Origin: Meghimatium bilineatum
Lineage: Eukaryota > Mollusca > Gastropoda > Stylommatophora > Philomycidae
Length of the DNA stretch: 64,000 nt
Assembly (NCBI GenBank): GCA_034231615.1
Contig: CM067317.1
Location: 18,520,673 to 18,584,672, forward strand
Direction of reading: 5' to 3'
In this document: one piece after another, positions 42,655 to 54,015 of the stretch
Position numbering within the stretch: position 1 is the stretch's first letter
Layout of the letters: each line of letters starts with the position of its first letter
Translations under genes and position numbers: made by a program
The notes under the pieces: model-generated
Seen by the model: the letters and a program-made list of their open reading frames with translations, nothing else
The model's database searches: none
What the model was told of the DNA's origin: nothing

Positions 42655-42862
42655 ATTATTGTATTGTTATGGTAGATTCTGTATATATATATATATTGCT
42701 TGTCGGATTTTCTCTTTGCACAATTGATTCTAGCTCAGTTCGTCGACGATGCATATCAGCATCCTTAGCAAGTCGTGTAGGTCTGTGCTGAAGTGTTTCT
42801 TGTTCAGTTTGTCTTGTATGTGTGTCAGCATCCATAGCATGTCGATATTGCACTTATTCTTG
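42655..42862 (-). other. Arg/His-rich coding-like repeat remnant
   Basis: The minus strand encodes two related blocks, AMDADTHTRQTEQETLQHRP and LAKDADMHRRRTELES. Such D-A-x-x-x-R-R-R-x-x-E-x-x-x-x-R repeats remind me of the basic repeats near the N-terminus of some Helitron-encoded proteins, but the piece is only about 65 residues and unsupported by a helicase or Rep motif. Confidence 0.3.
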
Positions 42863-43174
42863 CAATCCTCTATCTATATTCCTCAGCATTTGTAACATAA
42901 AACCGAGCGAGTGACTCATGACTTTGACAACTCAACCATCTATTTTTGCGTTCTTTTGGTGTATTTTTTTCTAATGCTTTATTGCGATTCGATCAACTAT
43001 TAAAGCTGGTACGCGATAGGCGTGAAATGTACACAAATGTTAAAACAGTAGCCATCATTAGACCGACACAGAAGTTTACCTGTTATTGCATCTAAAACAC
43101 ATTTATTCGCAAAAAATTTCAAGACAATAATATTTCAATACAAAAAGGTGTATGCTTTATGTTGTTATAATGTT

Positions 43175-43325
43175 ACGGCATCAATCGTTTTGATTGGATG
43201 TCGAACAGAATTCATCGACGTAAAATTAACAATGCGCTATTTATGTAGCGTTCTTGCATCAATTGTTTTGATCGGGTGTCGCACGGAATTCCGTTGCATA
43301 TGCACTATTTCTAGAGCGTTCTGGA
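43175..43325. repeat. ~85-bp direct duplication
   Basis: Two copies sharing gcatcaat-gttttgat-ggtgtc-caggaattc and gctattt-tagcgttct (first from 43,178, second from 43,256), moderately diverged. Confidence 0.65.
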
Positions 43326-43344
43326 TAGATAGAATTACAGATTA

Positions 43345-43432
43345 CGGCGTTTATATGTTAGATTACCTCCATTTGATACTGTATAGTGATTATATAAACT
43401 TATCTGCATATGATACTGCATAGTGTTTATGT
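43345..43432. repeat. Isolated units of the 37-40-bp array
   Basis: Two copies of attacctccatttgatactg plus tatagtgattatataaact, the same unit as 42,139-42,622 but about 720 bp away. Confidence 0.8.
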
Positions 43433-43930
43433 TACCTGCCATTGGTCTAGCCACAACATTCAACGAATATCACGCCAAGTGCTCATTACCTTGCTATGGG
43501 CTTGTGAGATCTGGACAGTTGAAAGCAGGCACTCCATGGTGTTAAATCACTTCCATGAAAGCTGTAATCGAAAACCTCTCAGGATAAAGTGTCAAGGAAA
43601 AGTACCTTCTACTGGTCCTTACTAGAGCCAGTATCCCAAACATTCATACAATACTGAAAAAGGCCCAGCTAAGATGGAACGGATATGTTATGGTCAGGCC
43701 CGACGAACGTATCTCAAACATCTTATTATGGTGCGCTTTCTAAGGGAAAACGGCTAGTTGGTGGACAAGAAACGCTTCAAGGGCTTTCTCATTGTCTCCA
43801 TAAAGGGCATTATCCTGCGTCTGTCACTCTGAATCAAACAATTTGAAGCAGAAACACCAGCATAGGTGTTTGCATCGTCGAGAAGCACCGAACCTTAGAT
43901 ACACAGAAAATATGTGCTGCAAGCTTCATG
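43433..43930 (+). pseudogene. LINE 3' remnant (family Z)
   Basis: The plus strand gives WACEIWTVESRHSMVLNHFH, ESCNRKPLRIKCQGKVPST, then in other frames IQY*KRPS-type, NVSQTSYYGALSKGKRL and GGQETLQG. This matches the CETWTVYxRHxxxLNxFHxxCLRKxLxIKWQDKxP and GELxxGKRSxGGQxKR phrases of zinc-finger LINEs. The final C2H2 finger is not visible, and there are several frame breaks. Confidence 0.7.
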
Positions 43931-44934
43931 CCAAATTCTTTTCTGTGGTTCGCAGTGGAACATAGAAAATGTTTGTCAACTTTCTTCAAGGTTAATTATT
44001 GTATAACTTGGTAAATACCGTCCAACTCTCTGATCATATTTGGTTATATTATAAGAATCTCTGATTCTTGTTATGTGCTTCGACATCACTAAGCGCCACG
44101 TTGTCCGGATAATTTCCAATTTTCTCTTCACGACCCCCAGTGTTGAGATGCACTGGCCTCAACCACTGGGAATGGAAACGGGGAACTAATCACTGTGTTA
44201 TCGTGCGTCGAATCTGCCCCATATAATTCACATTTTATTTTGTTATTTTATTATATTCCGCTGTTATTGCACGAGGATTGGTGTTTGAATGGTTATTCAT
44301 ACATTAACTTTGACGTTTAGTCTTGATGGTCATTTTCTGAGTTAATTAATGTCGAGAGGATTAGATTCGAGAAAGTCCCGGGAGGTTTGAGATTTCTGAA
44401 TATTCCATCCATTCGTGTCGTGATCAACGATATGGGAGACATTTATTCATAAATATAAGTTCTTTAATAAGATTTCGCTACCAATACTCTCATTCTTCTT
44501 GTCCTGTGATTATCTGTTACAGAAGGATTGTGTTCACTGTCTTAACGGCACCATATCTTATTGCTTGAAGGAGTAGAGTGGCTACAATTATACTTCTATG
44601 GTCATGCTTTGTAACACACATGGACAAGGAACATAGCAAAAATAAAAGAAAAACAAAGAAGACACAAGCAATATATTTTAGAAGATGAGAGAAATATAGA
44701 GGAAAGTAATGCCTACAAACATAAACAGATCAGTTTCACAAGAATATTCTTTCAATGGGCGTATAAAGATGTAGCTGGCTGACTTAATTTCTACTTAAGA
44801 TTCACCAAATGTGTTTCTTCCGCCTCAACGAAGCGGCACACAGTCTGATAAAGTATCACTAATAGCAAGTAAGTCCGTAAATTTAATCAATAATTCACAG
44901 GGTTTCCGAAAAATGCACTAGTAAATAAGACGTC
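43931..44934. other. No recognisable gene (1 kb)
   Basis: AT-rich unique sequence. No motif or long frame. Confidence 0.5.
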
Positions 44935-45002
44935 AGGACCAGGGATCCAGCTCATAACCTCTTGGTATAAGAGAAAGGGCTTGGCCACTATGGCAGGAAT
45001 AT
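44935..45002 (-). mobile_element. Weak tRNA-like block (SINE head?)
   Basis: Minus strand: catagtggccaagccc (A-box-like), then 30 bp later aggttatgagctggatccct (distant B-box-like). Single copy. Could be coincidence. Confidence 0.25.
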
Positions 45003-45164
45003 CACATCTTCTTCCTTGCTCTTCTGGAGAATACGTCTCTTTATTAGTTTAAACTATAATTGTCTATAATTAGTTAGTTTTTTTACAGCCAAACACTGTG
45101 TTATACAAATCATTAAGTAGTATGCCGATGCTAGTGGAAAATACCATGATCTTCATTTAAAGAA

Positions 45165-45435
45165 TATGCAAAATACGGAACCCTGGAAAAATACTGATCT
45201 CAAAACACATACGGATCTGGGCAAAAAAGGTATTGAGTCAAATAAGGTTCTCGGGCAAAATACAGATCTAGGTCCAAATATATATCTAATGGCACACATG
45301 GATCTCGGGCCAAATACAGGTATTGAGCCAAATACGATATTCACTCCAAATACATATCTAGGACTACATACGTATATCGGTCCAAAAACAGGTGTGAGCC
45401 AAATACGGATCTTTGGTCAAATACAGCCGATCAAA
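45165..45435. repeat. ~24-30-bp degenerate minisatellite
   Basis: About ten copies of aaatacggatctaggtcc-type units with variable length. The 112-residue plus frame (45,166-45,504) and 63-residue minus frame are repeat products. Confidence 0.75.
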
Positions 45436-46580
45436 TCATATATTCTGGTGAGCGATGCGGAAATGACTATAAAATGTCTATATGCACAAAGAGTATATTT
45501 GTGACGGCATACGTTCTGGGTCGGTGAATATGCAGCATTCTCCTCACAGCAAATAACTATACTAAGAATTGGAATAAGTAATTGGCGTGATTGGAGGCTG
45601 TCACAGAAATTTGATCTACTGAGAGTTGAAATCTGTTAATGAAAGTAAGCTCTGGAGAAATCTACCCCATTCCCCCCCCCCCACAAAAAACCCCTACACC
45701 AAAAGTACTAAAAACTAATTACCAACATAAAATATGAGAATTCTGTTTTGCAACGTTATGGATATTAAAACAAACACAATCTAAGTCTAAATCAAATAAT
45801 ATACAAATTAGAAAGTTAAACTAGTCAAATTTAGAACAAATAGACATTTTTCTAGTTTATTTGTATCATCACAGATATACTGTCTAAAATGCGAAGTACA
45901 TTACGCTTCAAAACATGAACAACTAAATATAAAAAGTAATAACAAACATATATATTATTTTTTTGTTGCAGTATGTGACAAAGGATGCCTAATCTGCTGT
46001 TGTACTCTGATATTCTGGAAATCATTTGTGTTCCCTAGCCATGACCCAGGAGAAAATAGAGAAATACAATATAGATGGCTTAAAGAAAACTTGTTCACAG
46101 ACGAGCACCAAAATATCAGGAGCGATAACTGGTGAATTAATTGAGACTTGGATCAGTGTATGACCTATTCAAGGAGAAAGCCAGCATATCTGATCTGCAT
46201 ACAGTCATCTGCGCCGCCAAACTGTATTGGTTGTCTGGGATTCCTGTACGTGTTTCCGTTTAGTATTTGTGATTCTTTGTAACTGTTTCGTTAATGTAAT
46301 TCTTTTTTTCTGATTGTGCTTCTTGATATGTAATTTAGTTTTTATTTAATCAATATTGAGAGCAAAACCGTAGGAAAAATGTGATTTCCTCGACGACCAT
46401 CCACACATAACACTAGTATGTGCCATTAGGCCTCAGTACTACAATAAACAATTATGCCTACTTGTAACTATAGTAACACATAAACAACAGCATGGTTGTT
46501 TAATATTTAGCATAGGTAAATGAATAATGTAAACATGAAGTATCCAGGCCGTATACAGACAAATAAGAAGGTAGTAGACA
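45436..46580. other. No recognisable gene (1.1 kb)
   Basis: AT-rich. A C-homopolymer lies at about 45,674-45,683. At 46,045-46,220 short open phrases occur, but no family motif can be named. Confidence 0.45.
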
Positions 46581-46790
46581 GGATGTTTCGAATATTTACT
46601 GATGCAGTCCAGTCGCAAATGTCCCGACTTAACAAATCAAATACTGTCATTTCCTAACACATGCGAGCCGTAAATGTCATGGCGTATCAAATTCAAATAC
46701 AATCAATCATTTCCTGACAAATTCGAGTCGTAAATTTCCTGGCTTATTAAATTAAAATCAATCAATCATTTTCTGAAACCAGGACCGTAG
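46581..46790. repeat. ~67-bp degenerate tandem repeat, 3 copies
   Basis: Three copies of gagtcgtaaattt-ctggcttat then aaattaaatacaatcaatcatttcctga-type sequence. Diverged. Confidence 0.6.
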
Positions 46791-46979
46791 ATACGTCTTT
46801 GGTAAGATGACGTGAGGGTTACCATAAAGTCATTTCTTAGTTTTTTGCTGGATTATTGGTGACCTTTGCGGTACAAACATGTAGAACTGGGGTTACACGT
46901 CTTGTGACTTGATTCCTAGTGCTGTGTCACGTTCTGAATTACTAAATGGAGGTTTGAAATTCATAAATCCCCTTTCCAC
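46791..46979. other. No recognisable gene
   Basis: Spacer between related degenerate arrays. Confidence 0.4.
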
Positions 46980-47185
46980 TACTTGCATGACTCAGTCAAT
47001 GTTCTGACTTAGCAAATCAATACAACCGGACATTTTTTTGGTGCAGTCAAGTCGTTAATTTGATTATTTAACAAGATAAATACAACCAGACATTTTTTAG
47101 TACAGTAAAGTCGTTAATTTGATGATTTAACAAGTTAAATACAATAAGACATTTTCTAACAAAGTCAATTCTCCAATGTCCTGGA
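46980..47185. repeat. ~60-bp tandem repeat, 3 copies
   Basis: Copies contain gtcgttaatttgatgattta, acaagataaatacaa and ccagacatttttta. Probably a diverged extension of the preceding array. Confidence 0.7.
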
Positions 47186-47219
47186 ATAACAACACCACGT
47201 TAAAGATGATCAAACGTAT

Positions 47220-47445
47220 TGGGGGCGAAACACAAGCCACGTGACAAAAACGTATATTAGTGTAGACATATTTATTTATTCCTCAATGTGGACAACACGT
47301 ATATTAGTGTAATTCAAATTTAATTATTTCCTGAATGTGAACAACAACGTAGATTAGTTTAACCAAATGTACTCTTTTCTAAATGTGAACAAAAACGTAT
47401 GTTAGTATAACCAAAAATTACTATTTCTTGAATGTTAACAAACAT
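47220..47445. repeat. ~55-65-bp degenerate tandem repeat, 4 copies
   Basis: Copies share aacgtatattagt, then taaccaaa-ttacta and tttcttgaatgtgaacaa. Confidence 0.65.
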
Positions 47446-48364
47446 AATTTATGGTTACAGCATTTTCTGTTGAAAATAATGTCAATACAGAAAGATTTCC
47501 GTTAGGCCGTGCCACAGAGAGACTAGGTTGAATCGTTTACACTTAGCATTTATGTAGGAGATCATTTGTATATCCTCCCTCTATTTCAACGTCCACTCTC
47601 TCATCTTATCATAACTTTTTATGCATTTAATGAAATATTACTATCCTCATCTGTATGCTAACGATGTGCCATATCAGTATAGTTTCATTCCTATTATTTC
47701 CTCATCACTCACAGAACACATTTCTGCAATCTTCCATTACTCACTGTTCATATTAGCAAGTTGCAATCGAGTCTCATTGCTGCTAATTACTGTCTCTGCT
47801 GAGAAATATCACACTCGGATACACAAAACTCGCACATACGTGCACATATATTCGTACTTCTCTTATCGCTGTTATTATTCTAATATATTACTCACATGCA
47901 CATTCCATCATTTTCATAAACATCACTTCAATATTTTATTTTGTTTGTAGTTATTTAATTAGTCGACATATCATCCCCATATCACATTTTATATGTTTAT
48001 AGTTGATCTGATTCCTATTCAGTATGTCCTTATCATAGGGTAACTGAATGTTTCGGTTAGATTTTGGTTGATACTCTTCTTTTGATTTTTATATGCTGTT
48101 CGTTTATTGCAACACCACGGTTCATCAAGATCAAGCAATCTAGCTATAGGCATACACCCCACGACATCCATTTTACTTTTTCGTTGCATTCAAAATAACA
48201 GCACGGTCCATTGAACTACCGATAATCAGTGTTGCCACGCTGGAAACATTTTCTCTTCCTTTATATCCCCTAACACCCACATCCAGATGCACAAATAAAG
48301 TTAACTCTCTTCAGCACAGACTTCATCGACGACTCCAGCAACTAACAGCTAAAATAGTTTCTTT
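47446..48364. other. No recognisable gene
   Basis: The 109-residue frame at 47,621-47,950 is rich in Ser, Tyr and His and has no motif. Composition matches the flanks. Confidence 0.45.
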
Positions 48365-48765
48365 GTTTCTAGTGTAATTATGTAGAGCTTATCAATGTGC
48401 TGTATTTCTAGTGTATTTATGTAGAGCTTATCAATGTGATGTATTTCTAGTGTATTTATGTAGAGCTTATCAATGTTCTGTATTTCTAGTGTATTTATGT
48501 AGAGCTTATCAATGTGATGTATTTCTAGTGTATTTATGTAGAGCTTATCAATGTTCTGTATTTCTAGTGTATTTATGTAGAGCTTATCAATGTGATGTAT
48601 TTCTAGTGTATTTATGTAGAGCTTATCAATGTTCTGTATTTCTAGTGTATTTATGTAGAGCTTATCAATGTTATGTATTTCTAGTGTATTTATGTAGAGC
48701 TTATCAATGTGATGTATTTCTAGTGTATTTATGTAGAGCTTATCAATGTGCTGCATTTCTAGTGT
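48365..48765. repeat. 39-bp satellite with 78-bp higher-order pattern
   Basis: Ten copies of tttctagtgtatttatgtag plus agcttatcaatgtgatgta. Most alternate between gtgatg and gttctg at one site, giving a 78-bp higher-order unit in the middle of the array. Open on both strands (plus unit CRAYQCDVFLVYL; minus unit KLYINTLEIHHID), again because the period is a multiple of three. Confidence 0.95.
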
Positions 48766-50214
48766 GAGGTATAAATATAATTGCAGATTATCTTTTATTC
48801 CATTATTTTATTCAGTTTCACTTTGACTTGTAAGTTTGCATCTCATCTGTATAAATCTTCTTCTTCTTCTGCGTTCGTACTAATAAATCCTGCAGATTAG
48901 CTGGATAAATTCATTGAGAAAAGAATGCACTGTAGCATAGTCTACAGCTTATGATATGTTGTGATATATGCACCCTTCCACCTGACACATTCGATTTCAA
49001 CATGGCTTCGGGGAAACTTTGATCTCTATAGGTTAGAACAGTAAGTTCCACCCATACACCTGCATAGCCACTTCATACGACATGCATATCAGGTAACAGT
49101 GTTTCTATTATTTGCTCCCGTTTTTAGGGCCCGGCTTCACACGGTGGTTTATAAAACCAAAGTACATCGTTTATCATTTGTCAAAGAATGTGCCACACAA
49201 AAACAGGAGCTATGGCAACATCGTAAAATGCTTTAACACGTAACAGTGACACTACCACCTCACTGTTATTGTTCGTGAGTTTCCGAGGCCTGAAAAAACC
49301 GAGTACAGAAAAGTAACGTTGCTGAGTGCATGCATGTCGTAAGAGTCGAGTAAGAAGGTTGAGTGTTGTGGTAATTACACAACCCCCATAAGCTCCACAA
49401 GAGTGCTGCACAATAATGCCTGGGCAGCTTGTTGCGAGACCGTCGCCAATAAGGACCTCTGTACAGAAAGTAAACACGACCTGAAGGATTGATTTTTGAT
49501 TATTTTGTGCATTTACTTGCTTTCTCCTTTGCTTTATTGACATGCGACTCGAAGTATATAAATAGTAATCAACGCAATCCACGGCAATATTTCAAAACGT
49601 CACGAATTAAGTCTTGTTTACGTTCTGTTGACAGGTCTATACTGGAGCCATATCTGCTTGTAGCAAGTACATTTTCTATGCAGGTTACATAACGCTTGGG
49701 GGCTGTCCATAAATTAAAACAAAATATTTTTTTTTGCCAATCTTTGATCCACTTTCCCTTGTCAACAAACTGTTCAGAATTCAGGAACCACTCTGTGTGT
49801 TGTTTTTCGAAAAATATGCTAATTTTTATAACTCTGTAAAAATATGCTTAAAATTTAAGAAATCCCGCATTACTGTTATACGGTTTTTAAAAATTATTCA
49901 AACTCAAGCTATTTAATTATTATATTAAAATGTTTGGTGACGTCAATTTTTGACAATCCCCTCCTCCTGACTGACCCAGTTGCCAATAAATACATTCTAT
50001 TTTAAACCACATTCGCACCCCCCCCCCCTCCATAATTATTGAACAAATTATTGGATAGCTCATTGCGAAAAAGTGCAATTTCCCATCTGGTGTAAGGGAT
50101 TGTCACGACCATGTTGTTAAACCCTACAACTACATTGATTGTTCAACTCATGCCGTTACACCATGTAACTACATTGATTGTCTAATTCATTTCGTTTTAC
50201 GATAATAATAATTA
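48766..50214. other. No recognisable gene (1.4 kb)
   Basis: At 48,858-48,880 ttcttcttcttctgcgttcg resembles the GAA-tailed 3' end of the Ingi-like LINE read on the minus strand, so 48,858-49,120 may be another LINE 3' UTR. The 133-residue minus frame at 49,181-49,582 is the cleanest non-repeat frame nearby but shows no domain. At 49,699 gggctgtccataaatta faces a C-rich ccccctccataattat at about 50,025, a possible decayed MITE. Confidence 0.4.
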
Positions 50215-51131
50215 TGAGAATAGATTACAGTATTGCCGTGCACGGGCGTACCTTCAAAGACATGCAGATAAGGAACACCCGTTGCATTCCGAAATACAGA
50301 AAGTTAAAGGCAGCAGACTCAAGAGAGGAAGGTCGTGGATGGGACGTGCTGAGGATGTAATACAAAGCGTGTGCAGATTACAGGATGTGGCAGCAGGTGC
50401 GGAATGGATAGGTCTACACACAGATTTCGAAACTTGTTTGAGAGTAGTACTATCACTTAGCAGGGAATGCAGAGAATGGTGTCCCACAGCTGTGGAGAAA
50501 GAAGTGCAGGCTTTAATCTGTGAGAATACCAAAGAGGGGGATGTGATTATATACACTGATAGATTTGCAATTAGGCATGTTCGCAGTGCTTTGGGCCTTT
50601 ACAGCTCAGTGCGCAGGTAAAACGATCAAGGAGGAAAGTGGTGGCTTTGCGGTCACTACGAGTAGTATGACCATGGAGACTATTGCGGTGACCAAGGCAT
50701 TTGAGTGGCTACGCACAAAGAAGGTAACGCAGGTCTGCATGTTGAGTGACTCTATGAGTATGATTAAGAAGGTACAAGTGGGTCTCGTTCGCGAACAGTG
50801 GATTGAGGCCTTGAGAAATGCGAGCTTGAAAGCGGTTACATTTATTTTCGTGCCGGGACATGTGGGCTTTCGAGGAAATGAAAGAGCGGATCAACTGACA
50901 TCGTGTGCGATTGTGGCACAAGGCGATGGGGCAATGGATCGCGCTGACGTTTTGAACTTCTTAAGAGATATAGCTAGAGGTGAACATTTTGGAGGGCGCA
51001 GAAGAATGATGGTCAAGCAGCATAGGACCTGTACTGTCAGCAGAAGTGTGATGGCGGGTACACTCAAGGAGAGATCGGAGCAACTATGGATGTGTCCAGT
51101 TTGCAGTGATGATGATCCGACGACCAACTAA
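50215..51131 (+). pseudogene. LINE 3' region with RNase H (family R), frameshifted
   Basis: The first frame (to about 50,580) runs from ADKEHPLHSEIQKVKGSRLK through RGRSWMGRAEDVI to VIIYTDRFAIRHVRSA, the RNase H first-Asp box, where the usual Gly after TD is Arg. A one-base shift near 50,585 moves to WAFTAQCAGKTIKEESGGFA, SSMTMETIAVTKAF (Glu), VCMLSDSMSMIKK (Asp) and FVPGHVGFRGNERADQL (His, Asp). It ends with WMCPVCSDDDPTTN and stop, then a TAA tail. The reverse transcriptase is missing, so this is a 5'-truncated, frameshifted copy. A more decayed relative lies at 38,440-38,945. Confidence 0.85.
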
Positions 51132-51138
51132 CTAACTA

Positions 51139-51139
<1 letters not shown>

Positions 51140-51211
<72 letters not shown>
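51140..51211. repeat. (TAA)n tail of the RNase H LINE
   Basis: About 24 TAA triplets directly after the stop codon and a ctaactaactaat transition. Tails of this kind are typical of I-superfamily elements. Confidence 0.9.
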
Positions 51212-51212
<1 letters not shown>

Positions 51213-51284
51213 GACCCATATTCCGTCAGGGACTTGTACCACACTGGATACATCAGCACAAAATGCCCTCCAAATAGCTATGTC

Positions 51285-51860
51285 CTCAGACATTCGGAGA
51301 AGTGTAGAAAAATGTCGCCCAGATCATTCCGTGATATTATCAATCCATGGTTTTCTATTTCCAAGTCTCCTCCTTCCACCATCGACTGTTAATTGCACAC
51401 TAATTTTAGAGAGAGAAAGAAAGAGAAAGGGAGAGTCGCGTCTCGTTACATGTCCAAATATAACAAGTTTTCTCTGTTTCACTACTGTCAAAAGTAGCTC
51501 TTGACAACCTGTAAGTTTGTTTATTTGCTGCTGGACAAATATATTTGTCTTGTGTTCTATATAATTAAGTCTTAACAGATGTCTGTATCACATGTTTCCA
51601 AAAGTAGTTATAAAACGTCCGAAATTTCTTTCTGTGTCTGCATTGAATGTCTAAATTTCACAATAGTATAAAAAAATACTTAGCACTAACGATTTGAATA
51701 GCTTGATCTTTAATACTGATCTTACCTTACTAAATCATATTCAACCTTGCCATGGCAGCCTTCGCCATCTCGAGTCTTCCGAATTGTCACCATCACATAT
51801 ATGGAACCCACGATATTTAAAGGTGTTAACTTCTTCAAATTTGTTGCCGTTTAATCACGC
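51285..51860 (-). pseudogene. LINE RT C-terminal remnant (family G-like)
   Basis: Minus strand from about 51,845: KFEEVNTFKYRGF, then FKSLVLSIFLYYCEI (YGCETW box decayed), RHLLRLNYIEHKTN, LLTVVKQRKLVIFGHVTRRD, and DGGRRRLGNRKPWIDNIT. The order matches LINE tails such as that at 29,172-29,700. Frame is retained over long phrases but interrupted by shifts. No reverse transcriptase core remains. Confidence 0.75.
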
Positions 51861-52686
51861 TGGATCTTATTCGTGGGTTCTTGCTTGGTTCTTGATTCTT
51901 GATTAGAAACTGGCCTAACAGCACGTGGGGCAATCCCATAAGTGCTCCTCCCTCTGTTCCAGCAGCCATCCGACTCGGTGTTTCGAGTCTAATTCCGCCG
52001 AAACAGACGTCGACACCAGGGCACAACTCCGGTCCTTGAATAGGTTTCATTGTTGTTCCGCTCACCCACGTATGCCCGTAACTAGTTCAAGCACAACGTC
52101 GGTTTTTGTGAACAACATGGTAACTGTTATCGAAGTTTACGACTACGGGATTGTATTGGTTTCACTATTCACCAATATCTTGCTTTTATCAATGCTAATT
52201 TCATGCCATATTTCCAACGTTGAAGTGAGTTCTTGGAGTTCAGATTCGGAACTAGCTAAGTTATACGATGCAACTACATTTAATAGAATAGTCTGAGATA
52301 AATGTGTACATACGAAATAAATTAGAGACGTGTACAGATCCACAAAATCCATTACGTTCAATAGTGAAGCGACGAAAACTTTCAAAATATGTGCTTTTAT
52401 GTCGAAATAATTCCTTGTCAAAATAATACTAGTAAACAGTCGAATGTAGAAAAGGGAGAGGAAAATAAAGAACATCATGGGAAGGTAAAAATAAGTACTG
52501 AACATTTTCGGATTTTTCCTAACTCCTCCGCTTGCTAAAGATAGAAATTGATGGAGGACTGAGTGTTGAGTCATGTAACACCTCTATGACCATGACGGGT
52601 TATGGGCGTATGGATACGGATGGAAAATGGTCATTTGTATTTTTTTAAATTATTGAATGTCTTCACATAAATTTTCCAATGTGATA
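51861..52686. other. No recognisable gene
   Basis: The 123-residue plus (51,925-52,296) and 143-residue minus (52,143-52,574) frames overlap each other and show no motif. Neither is supported as a gene. Confidence 0.45.
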
Positions 52687-53586
52687 TACGAGGCGTGTTC
52701 AAATGAAAACGGGACTTGTGGATTTATTTAAAAAGTATCATACGCAATTTAATATTTTCAACGGAATTGAACAAAGCAACCACTTGTGAATAAGAATGCA
52801 CCTGGGTTCATCAGAAAAAATCTCCGTATGCATTTAGGCAAGCATCCCACTGTTTAGGTAGACGTCGAATGCCGTCCGAGAAAAAGTTGCGTGGCTGTTC
52901 TCTGAACCATGTAGTCACCGCTGTCTTCACGTCTGCGTCGCTGTTGAATCGCTGTCCCTTTAGTGCTTTCTTCAACGGTCCGAACAAATGGAAATCACAC
53001 GGGGATAAATCGGGACTATAGGCTGGGTGATGAAGAACTTCCCAATTCTTCTTTGCCAATGTTTCCTGCACAATTTTTGCGACGTGCGGACGAGCGTTGT
53101 CGTGGAGAAGAATCACACCTTGAGAAAGTCTGCCTGGTCGCTTAGCCTTGATGGTCAGTCAGTACTGCTTTATCAAGCACGGCTATGGCTTCTTCTGTTG
53201 CAACAATATGCGCCTGACCTGGCCGTGCAAGATCTGCCGTTAACTCACGTCCGTCTTTAAACATACGCACCCACTCCATCACTCTGGTCCTCGACAAACA
53301 TTTGTCACCATATGCTGCCTTCATTCTCCGATGAATGTCTACTGCTTGACATCCTTCAAATGAAAGAAACTGGATCACAGCACGCTGATTCACTTTGGAC
53401 GGGTTCGGAATCACACCCGCCATATTGTTAACAGTCTTCTGCAGCACATATGCATGCTGGGAAGATGAACACGTGACCGTATGTAAATTATTGGATACTC
53501 ATTACTAGTGCAAAATGTCATCAATATCAGTGCGCTCTATCACGCGTGGTGTAACAAGTCCCGTTTTCATTTGAACACGCCTCGTA
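52687..53586 (-). mobile_element. Internally deleted mariner element with perfect TIRs
   Basis: An 896-bp element (52,689-53,584) bounded by perfect 31-bp terminal inverted repeats (52,689-52,719 and 53,554-53,584; outer end cgaggcgtgttcaaatgaaa) and flanked on each side by the TA expected for a Tc1/mariner target duplication. It keeps both ends of the transposase but lacks the middle, so it is shorter than the usual about 1.3 kb. It cannot move alone but keeps the termini a related transposase would recognise. Confidence 0.95.
52811..53447 (-). pseudogene. Mariner transposase, central part deleted
   Basis: The N-terminal part (53,447-53,142; likely start at the internal Met, 53,423, MAGVIPNPSKVNQ) carries the paired helix-turn-helix DNA-binding region: AVIQFLSFEGCQAVDIHRRM, GDKCLSRTRVMEWVRMF and DLARPGQ. 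After a stop and a frame change (53,116-52,811) come ILLHDNARPH (second catalytic Asp) and YSPDLSPCD (third Asp). Exactly 34 residues separate the Asp of HDN from that of PCD, so it is DD34D, the mariner signature. The first catalytic Asp and roughly 130-150 residues between are gone, hence no activity. Confidence 0.92.
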
Positions 53587-53754
53587 TTATTGCGTAGTAA
53601 TATTGCCATTGTAAAATAATTCTTCTACATTACACGGCCCAGGAAAATGGATACTGAAAAAACAACATAATTTATGTCTTTTATATGCGAATGTATATAA
53701 AAGAATGGGAAGAAATTCAATAAAAGACAGGAAAAAGAACAATATTATGCCAAC

Positions 53755-54015
53755 AATACGTAGGAGCAAGCTATTAAAGGAAATTAAAACCAAGCAAATA
53801 TAATATTTTGAACATAAAATACAGGTTTATTTGAATTCCGTACTTAAAGGTAGAATTCAGGGAAGATCAGCAAGAGGTAGGCAGAGATACAAGTAGAAGG
53901 AAAACATGATAAGATGGATAGGATACAGCCTGTCGTGCCAGAGTACCCCACCAAGTCAAGAGATATAGGTTGTTGGAGGTTTGCATTAGTTAACCTTCGT
54001 TGCATACGGCACTTG
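53755..54015 (+). pseudogene. LINE 3' end (family K)
   Basis: Plus strand: RRSKLLKEIKTKQI, then GRIQGRSARGRQRYK, MIRWIGYSL and, after shifts, tgttggaggtttgc and ccttcgttgca. The KELLREIKIRQ and RARGRxRYKWxxNITRWTGYSL phrases are those of the family K copy at 58,689. The GHIKRHDTLLK box in between is scrambled. Confidence 0.65.

Noticed and set aside
48858..49120. A third copy of the Ingi-like LINE
   Set aside because: Only the TTC-triplet run and tcgtt-type start resemble the LINE 3' end; the following sequence does not match, so it is not annotated as such.
49699..50040. A MITE with ends gggctgtccataaatta
   Set aside because: Only one end is convincing; the supposed other end matches over a few bases, and no target duplication could be fixed. 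Kept as a remark only.
51925..52574. 123- and 143-residue overlapping frames
   Set aside because: Antisense to each other, no domain, normal background composition.
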